Part shown: piece after piece, positions 1 through 6,264 of the stretch | Position numbering within the stretch: position 1 is the stretch's first letter | Layout of the letters: the number at the start of each line of letters is the position of its first letter | From: Foliimonas ilicis | Lineage (GTDB): Bacteria; Pseudomonadota; Alphaproteobacteria; Rhizobiales; Rhizobiaceae | Direction of reading: 5' to 3' | NCBI RefSeq assembly: GCF_039939195.1 | Contig: NZ_JBDUUH010000001.1 | Span: forward strand, 806,001 to 870,000 | Length of the DNA stretch: 64,000 nucleotides | Translations under genes and position numbers: made by a program | The notes under the pieces: model-generated | The model's database searches: none | Told to the model about the DNA's origin: nothing | What the model saw: the letters and a program-made list of their open reading frames with translations, nothing else

Positions 1-21
1 AAATTTTGTCTGGCGTTGGAT

Positions 22-540
22 ATGGGCGATTTTTGGGTTTTTGGCTATGGCTCGCTGATCTGGCGTCCGGGTTTCGCGCATGTCGAGACGCGCCGCGCCC
101 GTTTGCATGGCTTTCGTCGATCTTTATGCGTGAAGTCCGTCGTTCATCGCGGCACGCCGCAAAGGCCGGGGCTTGTGCTTGGGCTGGATCGTGGCGGCTC
201 CTGCGTCGGTCTGGCGTTTCGGGTGCCGGGCGATTTGCATGACGAGGTGATTGCCTATCTGCGCGCGCGCGAACTCGTCACCAATGTCTATCTGGAACGA
301 ACGCTGCCTGTGCGGCTCGATGGGGGCGGGATCGTGCATGCGGTCGCCTATGTGGTGGATCGCCGCCACGACCAGTATGCGGGCGGCCTCGACGATCTGG
401 ACGCCGCCTCCATCGTGCAGGGCGCCAAGGGGCAATCCGGCGCGAATGAGGATTATGTGCTCAATACGATCGAGCATCTTCAGGCGCTCGGCATTCGTGA
501 CCATTGGCTGGAACGCGTCGCCAGCCGCATCAAGGTTTAG
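22..540 (+). CDS. chaC: Gamma-glutamylcyclotransferase, ChaC type
   Basis: ChaC enzymes open glutathione to 5-oxoproline and Cys-Gly in the cytoplasm. The N-terminus carries the glycine-pocket motif YGSLIW directly after the start, and the segment RARELVTNVY holds the expected catalytic Glu. At about 172 residues the length fits bacterial ChaC. The frame stays open to the left window edge; ATG at 22 is chosen because it places the motif where the family has it, but TTG at 16 or a start outside the window cannot be excluded. It converges on plsC and the two stop codons overlap (537-540). Family call firm; substrate inferred. Confidence 0.88.
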   Translation: MGDFWVFGYGSLIWRPGFAHVETRRARLHGFRRSLCVKSVVHRGTPQRPGLVLGLDRGGSCVGLAFRVPGDLHDEVIAYLRARELVTNVYLERTLPVRLDGGGIVHAVAYVVDRRHDQYAGGLDDLDAASIVQGAKGQSGANEDYVLNTIEHLQALGIRDHWLERVASRIKV

Positions 541-1319
541 AGCTCGCCCAGTTCCTGCAAGCGCTTGATCGCTGTTGGCGGCATTAGCGGCGGGTTCTCC
601 GAGCGTGCGGCTTCGATCAGCAATGCGTCGCAAGCGGCCTCTGTTTCCGAGATTAGCCTGCGCATGAATTCTTCTTTTTCCAGACCGGCTTCGATGGGTG
701 GCAGGAAGCGCGCCTTGATCGTTCCGGGATAGCGCAGGAATTTGCGGCGAGGCCAGTAAAGCCCGGCGACATGGGCCACCGGAACAACGGGCATTCCCAA
801 TTGGGTATAAAGCTCGACGATGCCCCATTTGTAGGCTGGCTCTGCACCCGGCGGGCGGCGCGTGCCTTCAGGATAGATGATGAGTTGGCGGTCGTTGGCC
901 ATTTCGCGCTTGGTCGCGATGGTTACGGCTTTCAGCGCCTTTGAGCGGCTGCCGCGATTGACCGGGATCATGCGCATTTTCATGATGTACCAGCCGAAAA
1001 ACGGAATCCATGTCAGCTCGCGCTTCAAAATGTAGAGCGGGTCGCGCAGATACGGGAAAAACGCCATCGTATCCCAGAAGGACTGGTGCTTCGGAGCCAG
1101 TATGAACGAGCCTTCGGGCAGGTTTTCCTGTCCGGTGATCTCGCTTTTCGTACCTGCGATCTTTTCCTGAAACCAAAGGCTGGTTTTCGACCAGAATTTC
1201 GGGACGAACCATGCGCGATGGCGTGGCGACAGAAAATAATAGGGCGTGAACACGATCATCAGAACGATCAAATTCAGATAGAAAACGATGTTGAACGCCA
1301 CCGAGCGGAGTTGGAGCAT
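537..1319 (-). CDS. plsC: 1-acyl-sn-glycerol-3-phosphate acyltransferase (PlsC family)
   Basis: This 260-residue protein should acylate lysophosphatidic acid to phosphatidic acid at the inner membrane. It has a hydrophobic N-terminal helix (roughly residues 5-27), the catalytic HX4D motif as HQSFWD near residue 79, and the acceptor-phosphate motif YPEGTRRPPG around residue 150. Length and motif spacing are normal for the LPLAT/AGPAT family. Its stop shares bases with the convergent ChaC gene. Alphaproteobacteria often encode several PlsC paralogues, including ornithine-lipid enzymes, so the exact acceptor is not fixed by sequence. Confidence 0.88.
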   Translation of the reverse strand: MLQLRSVAFNIVFYLNLIVLMIVFTPYYFLSPRHRAWFVPKFWSKTSLWFQEKIAGTKSEITGQENLPEGSFILAPKHQSFWDTMAFFPYLRDPLYILKRELTWIPFFGWYIMKMRMIPVNRGSRSKALKAVTIATKREMANDRQLIIYPEGTRRPPGAEPAYKWGIVELYTQLGMPVVPVAHVAGLYWPRRKFLRYPGTIKARFLPPIEAGLEKEEFMRRLISETEAACDALLIEAARSENPPLMPPTAIKRLQELGEL

Positions 1320-1403
1320 GAAAAAATGCCTGATTGTGATGCTTCAGCGTTCGTGACACCGCAGCCGCCGATGTTCAAGCCCAAGCTTGGGATTTTACGG
1401 TGA

Positions 1404-2120
1404 TCAGCCGTTCGTTGGCGAGCCTGCGATGACCAATCCATCGGAGGTTCCGCGAACCGGAATGTACCCGCGCACAAGAGCACCGAGGAATTTCAAATAT
1501 TCGGTGAAGATAACGCGAATCGCCGCCGGTTTGGTCATCCAGTTGCCGTTGTCGAGCTTTGTGTTGACGACCGGGTAAGGGCGCAGTTCCGCATTGCCGA
1601 CGAAGCGGCCCATTTCCAGAAGGCTGCGCGGCATGTGGTAATTGTTGGTCACGATCAGCACGCTGCCATAGGCGTGGTCGGTCACCCATTTTGCGCTTTC
1701 TTCGGCATTGCCGATCGTATCGAGCGCGGCATGGTCGATGTCGACGCAGCAGGAAAACAGATCCTTGTCGCCGCCCGTCGCGGCGCGGATGGAGCTTCTG
1801 CCTGCAGAAGGATGAACGCCGCTGATGAGCAGACGCTTGCCTTTGCCGGATTTGAGGAGATCAAGCCCCGCATCGAGCCGCGATTGCCCGCCGGTAAGCA
1901 CGATGATGGCGTCCGAACTTTGCGGATTGTCAGGCGTCGTAAGCTTGCTGACATGGTTTGCGAACCAGCCGAACCCACCGGCGAAAAGAAGCACGCCGGC
2001 CACGACTAAGAAGCAGAAAGCGCGCAAAAGCCTCATCATGCGACGTTTCGAAAACCCTTCGCCTGACCGGGCCAGCGCCGGAATTGCGTTTGCCGCATGA
2101 GTCGCCTCGTTCGCGTTCAT
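1404..2120 (-). CDS. YdcF/SanA-like DUF218 envelope protein
   Basis: The 238-residue protein has a cytoplasmic N-terminus, one membrane segment around residues 30-52 and a periplasmic DUF218 domain. The domain starts with the motif DAIIVLTGGQSRLDAGLDLL and contains the later segment VTNNYHMPRS, both typical of YdcF/SanA/ElyC-type proteins. Members are linked to envelope integrity and peptidoglycan-precursor recycling, but the reaction is unknown for most. It lies 84 bases before plsC on the same strand and may be cotranscribed with it. Family assignment is firm; role is inference. Confidence 0.85.
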   Translation of the reverse strand: MNANEATHAANAIPALARSGEGFSKRRMMRLLRAFCFLVVAGVLLFAGGFGWFANHVSKLTTPDNPQSSDAIIVLTGGQSRLDAGLDLLKSGKGKRLLISGVHPSAGRSSIRAATGGDKDLFSCCVDIDHAALDTIGNAEESAKWVTDHAYGSVLIVTNNYHMPRSLLEMGRFVGNAELRPYPVVNTKLDNGNWMTKPAAIRVIFTEYLKFLGALVRGYIPVRGTSDGLVIAGSPTNG

Positions 2121-2200
2121 GGTATCGAAGGTAAGCTCGAAGCCGGACGAATGATAACTTCAGAAATGCACATTATGTGAAGATTTGTCATCATCCGTGA

Positions 2201-3190
2201 TCAAGCCTCCGGCTGCTTGATTTCGATATCGCTGAGATAGGCGACGACCGTCATATGCGAGGTTGCCGCGGTCAGCCCTGCGATGAGCAGAACGATGAGG
2301 GCGACACCTCCATAACCCGCCGCACCAATAGCGAAATTTCCGAACAGGGCGGTTGCCTGATCCGCCTGCGGTGTTGCGAGATTGCGCGACGACCACCACG
2401 AAAAGACGATAAACACCAGGATAGCCGCAAGGCCACCGGCGGCGGCACCCTTCATACCCGTCAAAAGGAAATGACGGCGAAACTGAGTTGCGATGAAGCG
2501 TGCTTCCGCGCCCACGAAATGCAGAACTTCGATGATGTGGCCATTGCCCGCCATCGCGCCGCGCGTGGCAAAAACGACCGACAGGATCGTCGCGGAGAGC
2601 ATCAGAACCAGAACGGCTATACCGAGCGTGACGGTGGTCCGCGCCATGGCGACCAGACGGTCTACCCATGTGCGGTGATCGTCCAGCGAGGCGCTTGGAA
2701 TGTCGGCCTGAAGCATGGCGCGCAAAGCGGAAAAATCGGGCGGGTTCGTTTCATCCAGCGTTACGACCACGAGTCGCGGAACGGGCAGTTCGTCGATGTC
2801 GAGACCAGAACCAAGCCACGGTTCGAGCAGACGCGCGGTTGCGGCGCGGTCGACGATGCGTGTTCCGCGAACACCTGCAAAACCACCAGCGAGACCCGCC
2901 GCCGAATTCAGCGCCTCTTCCATGTCGAGGCCATCGACCGGCTTCACCTGAATCGTCGCTTCGCGCGAAATCTGGTTTTCCCAGACCGAGGCCGTATCGC
3001 GAACGAGCGTCACCCCGCCCAGCGTCAGGCAGGAGAGGAATGTCATGATGGCTATGACGCAGACCAGCGCGCGCCCGGCAACATTCTGTTCCGGCACGAT
3101 GGGTGCCATTTTGCGCTGCTGGCGAACTCTTGGGGCCGCTGGCGCTTCATGGGCTTCCTGCTCGTGAACAAGCTCCTGATCATCAGTCAT
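2201..3190 (-). CDS. ftsX: Cell division ABC-transporter permease FtsX
   Basis: FtsX is the membrane partner of FtsE and controls septal peptidoglycan hydrolases. The sequence has a cytoplasmic N-terminus rich in charged and Ala residues, one membrane segment near residue 45, an extracytoplasmic domain, and three further membrane segments toward the C-terminus, the FtsX topology. I take ATG 3190 (MTDDQEL) as start; it overlaps ftsE by 8 bases, whereas the upstream ATG at 3208 would overlap by 26. Gene order ftsE-ftsX with overlap indicates translational coupling. Confidence 0.88.
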   Translation of the reverse strand: MTDDQELVHEQEAHEAPAAPRVRQQRKMAPIVPEQNVAGRALVCVIAIMTFLSCLTLGGVTLVRDTASVWENQISREATIQVKPVDGLDMEEALNSAAGLAGGFAGVRGTRIVDRAATARLLEPWLGSGLDIDELPVPRLVVVTLDETNPPDFSALRAMLQADIPSASLDDHRTWVDRLVAMARTTVTLGIAVLVLMLSATILSVVFATRGAMAGNGHIIEVLHFVGAEARFIATQFRRHFLLTGMKGAAAGGLAAILVFIVFSWWSSRNLATPQADQATALFGNFAIGAAGYGGVALIVLLIAGLTAATSHMTVVAYLSDIEIKQPEA

Positions 3191-3842
3191 AGATGTCGAG
3201 CCTTCCATTCGCCAGAATCATGCGGCGGGCGTCCACCTGTTCCATAAGGCCCAGATCATGCGTGGCGATGACGACAGCGGTGCCGAGGCGATTGAGCTCG
3301 ATGAAAAGCCGCAACAGCCTGCGCGCCAGCGGTGGGTCGACATTACCTGTCGGTTCGTCTGCAAGAAGGATTTCGGGTTGTTCGATGAGTGCTCTGGCGA
3401 TTGCCGCGCGCTGTTTTTCACCGCCTGAAAGCACCGGCGGCAAAACATGCATGCGCTCGCCGAGGCCGACCCATTTCAGGAGTTCGGTGACGTCGCTGCG
3501 ATAGCTCGCTTCCTCGCGGCCGCGCACGCGCAGCGGCAGGGAGACGTTTTCATAGGTCGTCATATGGTCGAGCAGACGGAAATCCTGAAAGACGATGCCG
3601 ATGCGTCGCCGCATCAGCGGCAGTTCGGTGCGCGAAATGCGTGAGCGGTCCTTGCCGAATACGGAAATCAGCCCGCGCGTCGGCTTCAGCGACATGAACA
3701 GCAGGCGCAGCAGAGTGGTTTTTCCGGCGCCCGAAGGGCCGCTCAGAAACTGGAAGGAACGCTGCGGAATCTGGAATGAGATGTCCCGGAGAATCTCCGG
3801 GCCCATTCCATATCTGAGGCCGACATTCTCGAAACGGATCAA
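3183..3842 (-). CDS. ftsE: Cell division ATP-binding protein FtsE
   Basis: FtsE is the ATPase of the FtsEX divisome complex. The 219 residues contain Walker A GPSGAGKTTLL near residue 36, the ABC signature LSGGEKQRAAIARAL around 138, Walker B ILLADEPTGNVD and the switch His in IATHDL. Length is that of E. coli FtsE (222). It is first in the ftsEX unit. A perfect TTAA-N7-TTAA box lies about 50 bases upstream of the start, suggesting cell-cycle control by CtrA. Confidence 0.93.
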   Translation of the reverse strand: MIRFENVGLRYGMGPEILRDISFQIPQRSFQFLSGPSGAGKTTLLRLLFMSLKPTRGLISVFGKDRSRISRTELPLMRRRIGIVFQDFRLLDHMTTYENVSLPLRVRGREEASYRSDVTELLKWVGLGERMHVLPPVLSGGEKQRAAIARALIEQPEILLADEPTGNVDPPLARRLLRLFIELNRLGTAVVIATHDLGLMEQVDARRMILANGRLDIYD

Positions 3843-3891
3843 TTGTTAAACCTTGCAAAGGGTGGTGCATTGGGACCATCGGCCCGCATGG

Positions 3892-3906
3892 TTAATCACC
3901 GGTTAA
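3892..3906. promoter_or_regulatory. CtrA-type binding box TTAA-N7-TTAA
   Basis: The sequence TTAATCACCGGTTAA is an exact match to the alphaproteobacterial CtrA consensus TTAA-N7-TTAA. It lies in the intergenic region between ftsE (start 3842, minus strand) and the DUF3426-like gene (plus strand), so it could act on either. A looser TTAA-containing pair follows at about 3949-3966 but with a 10-base spacer. The consensus is established; binding here is inferred. Confidence 0.6.
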
Positions 3907-4005
3907 TTTCGGAGCAGGATTGAGACGTTCGCGTTGAAATCGCGAAGCATTAACCATTTCGGTTTAACCAAAAACGGCAAGTTTCGAAAGATTTGCCCAA
4001 GCCTG

Positions 4006-4644
4006 ATGATCGAACGACCCAAAGCACGCCCGGTTTCCGGCGAAATCATGACGAATGCGGCAGATATGCCCGCATTTGCCTCGGCTCGGCCTGATTTCAC
4101 CGATGTCGTCGATGCGGATTACGAAATCGTCGGCGGGGACGCGCCGAAGCGCGAATCACGTACCGAATCACGAATCAGCAATCCGCCAGAAACCTCAGCC
4201 GCCGGGATGGACATATTGCGGTTCGATCAGGCGGTGCAGCCTGCCCGCCGGCGCGGTGGCGCGATGTTCTGGAGCGTTGCAATCGGGCTTATTTTCGCGA
4301 CCTTTTGGGTTTCGGGCGGTCACGCCTATTTTCGAAATGCGTTGCCTGTGGAAAGCGCTTCGCCTGTCGCTACGCTGCGCATCTCCAATATCTCCTCGCG
4401 CATCGAAGATACCGGCACTGCCGGTGTGCTTTACATCGACGGAGAAGCCGTCAACGAAACTGCTGATTCACTAAAGCGGCCGCCGCTCGAAATCCGAATT
4501 GTCGGAAATGACGGGGCGATAACGCGTCACAAGCTGGGGACAGCGGGTACAATGATGACGCCCGGAGAGAAATTCGCCTTTTCGAGCAGGCTCGGCGTGC
4601 CTAAAACCGGTGTAAGGACGGTGAGCGCCGCCTTCATCGAATAG
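4006..4644 (+). CDS. DUF3426-like single-pass membrane protein
   Basis: This protein of about 212 residues has an acidic, probably disordered N-terminal third, one membrane segment (MFWSVAIGLIFATFWVSG) and a C-terminal domain with the run RPPLEIRIVGNDG and TPGEKFAFSSRL. That tail resembles the DUF3426 domain found behind MJ0042 zinc ribbons in proteobacteria, but no CxxC ribbon is present here. ATG 4006 is the first good start; ATG 4048 is an alternative, and the frame is closed by a TAA at 3904. It sits between ftsE and hpt, 11 bases before hpt, with which it is probably cotranscribed. Function unknown. Confidence 0.7.
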   Translation: MIERPKARPVSGEIMTNAADMPAFASARPDFTDVVDADYEIVGGDAPKRESRTESRISNPPETSAAGMDILRFDQAVQPARRRGGAMFWSVAIGLIFATFWVSGGHAYFRNALPVESASPVATLRISNISSRIEDTGTAGVLYIDGEAVNETADSLKRPPLEIRIVGNDGAITRHKLGTAGTMMTPGEKFAFSSRLGVPKTGVRTVSAAFIE

Positions 4645-4655
4645 GAGGACCACGC

Positions 4656-5198
4656 ATGGCCGTTGTACGCGGAAAAGACATCGAAGTTCTGTTCTCGGCA
4701 TCGACCATTGCCCGGCGCAATCTGGAACTCGCCAAGGACATTGCAGGGCGCGATTACGATGACCTTCTGGTCATCTCCATCCTCAAGGGTTCGTTCGTCT
4801 TCGCGGCCGATCTCATTCGCGCCATGCACGACACCGGCCTTTCGCCGGAAGTCGAGTTCATCTTTATTTCCAGCTATGGCGCAGGCACGACCAGCGGCGA
4901 AGTGAAAGTGCTGCGCGACATCGACAATGAGGTCGCCGGGCGCGACGTGCTTTTGATCGATGATATTCTCGAATCGGGCAAGACGCTGAAATTCACCCGC
5001 GAACTCATGCTCTCGCGCGGAGCGAAAAGCGTTTCGATTGCCGTGCTTCTCGACAAGCATACGCGCCGCCAGACGGATCTGACCGCGGATTTCGTCGGTT
5101 TTGAATGCCCGGACTACTTTGTCGTGGGCTATGGCATGGATGTCGGCCACGCATTCCGCGAGCTGCCATTCGTCGGCGTCGTAAAAGGCGACGTTTGA
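4656..5198 (+). CDS. hpt: Hypoxanthine phosphoribosyltransferase
   Basis: The enzyme salvages hypoxanthine (and often guanine) with PRPP to form IMP or GMP. The 180 residues match class I phosphoribosyltransferases: SILKGSFVFAADLIRAM near residue 47, the flexible-loop segment SSYGAGTTSGEV, the PRPP motif VLLIDDILESGKTL around residue 101, and a C-terminal hood. A clear Shine-Dalgarno AGGAGG lies just upstream of the ATG. It follows the DUF3426-like gene by 11 bases. Confidence 0.93.
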   Translation: MAVVRGKDIEVLFSASTIARRNLELAKDIAGRDYDDLLVISILKGSFVFAADLIRAMHDTGLSPEVEFIFISSYGAGTTSGEVKVLRDIDNEVAGRDVLLIDDILESGKTLKFTRELMLSRGAKSVSIAVLLDKHTRRQTDLTADFVGFECPDYFVVGYGMDVGHAFRELPFVGVVKGDV

Positions 5199-5249
5199 TT
5201 AAGTATAAGCTTTCAGAAAACCTCAACGTATGGCGGCGATGATCCCGCC

Positions 5250-5615
5250 ATGTCAAAAATCCTGATTGTCGAGGACGATGAGTCCGTACGCACCCTGGCC
5301 GCCCGTGCACTCGAGCGTGAAGGCCATACAGTTGAACTCGCCGCAGATGGAGCGCAGGGGCTATGCCTCATAAACGCGGCTCGCGGCCAATATGATCTGG
5401 TCGTTTCGGACATTCGCATGCCTGAAATGGACGGCATCGAAATGGCGAAAACTGCCGCCCTTTCGTTTCCATCGATGAAGATCATGCTGATTACAGGCTA
5501 TGCCGACCAGCGCGAACGCGCCGACGATCTGAACGCCATCATCGTCGATGTGGTCCAGAAGCCTTTTACTCTTGCAGACATTCGCGGGCGCGTTGCCAAG
5601 GCGCTCCACAGCTAA
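5250..5615 (+). CDS. cpdR: Single-domain response regulator, CpdR type
   Basis: A stand-alone receiver domain of 121 residues with acidic pocket E8-D9-D10, phosphoacceptor D54 in VVSDIRMPEMDG, and the conserved Lys in QKPFTL. No output domain follows. The segment ITGYADQRERA and the KPFTL ending resemble Caulobacter CpdR, the adaptor that controls ClpXP-dependent turnover of cell-cycle proteins including CtrA. In this orthology the CckA-ChpT relay would phosphorylate it, but that is inferred. The ORF ends TAAATG, directly abutting the downstream GST gene. Another CheY-like regulator is the alternative. Confidence 0.65.
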   Translation: MSKILIVEDDESVRTLAARALEREGHTVELAADGAQGLCLINAARGQYDLVVSDIRMPEMDGIEMAKTAALSFPSMKIMLITGYADQRERADDLNAIIVDVVQKPFTLADIRGRVAKALHS

Positions 5616-6260
5616 ATGCCGGTCGTTCTCCACGGCTACCACTACAGCGTCTATGTGCGCATCGCGCGCATGGCCTTGCTCGAAAAACGCGTAAGCTGGC
5701 AGCATGTGGAGGTCGATCCGTTCGAGGATATTCCTGCATCCTATCTGGCGTTGAACCCGTTTGGACGGGTGCCGACGCTGGAGCATGACGGGTTCGTGCT
5801 TTTTGAGACCAGCGCGATCATCCGCTATGTCGATGAAGCGTTCGACGGCCCTCGCTTGCAGCCGAAAACACCGCGCGAACGCGCGCGGATGAACCAGATC
5901 ATCGCTATCATCGATTCCTATGGCTACTGGCCGATGGTCCGGCAGGTCTTCGCACAGCGCATCTTTGCGCCTGCCATCGGCAATGCGGGGGACGAGGCGA
6001 TGATCGCTGACGGCATCGCGAAATCGCAGAATGTTTTGAGTGCTTTGGAAAATCTCGCCAGCGGCGGGGCATTTCTCGTCGGGTCGAGCCTGTCACTGGC
6101 CGATCTTCATCTTGCGGCGATGATAGCTTATTTCACTGCAGCGCCGGAAGGTGCGCGCTCTTTGAGCACCTATCCGAAGCTGTCATCATGGTGGAGCCGT
6201 ATGGCGCAGCACGCCTCGCTTGTCGAAACCGATCCGGGATTGCCTTCCAAACCGGCCTGA
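5616..6260 (+). CDS. Glutathione S-transferase family protein
   Basis: This 214-residue cytosolic protein has an N-terminal thioredoxin-fold GST domain (residues 1-80) with LNPFGRVPTLEHDG and the following TSAIIRYVDEAF typical of the glutathione site, then an all-helical C-terminal domain containing GSSLSLADLHLAAM. The substrate cannot be predicted. The ATG begins on the base after the stop of the upstream response-regulator gene, so translation is very likely coupled; whether this is functionally meaningful is unclear. Confidence 0.85.
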   Translation: MPVVLHGYHYSVYVRIARMALLEKRVSWQHVEVDPFEDIPASYLALNPFGRVPTLEHDGFVLFETSAIIRYVDEAFDGPRLQPKTPRERARMNQIIAIIDSYGYWPMVRQVFAQRIFAPAIGNAGDEAMIADGIAKSQNVLSALENLASGGAFLVGSSLSLADLHLAAMIAYFTAAPEGARSLSTYPKLSSWWSRMAQHASLVETDPGLPSKPA

Positions 6261-6264
6261 TCGC

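Noticed and set aside
2255..3247. 330-codon open frame antisense to ftsX
   Set aside because: No domain, no start signal, and ftsX and ftsE explain the strand.
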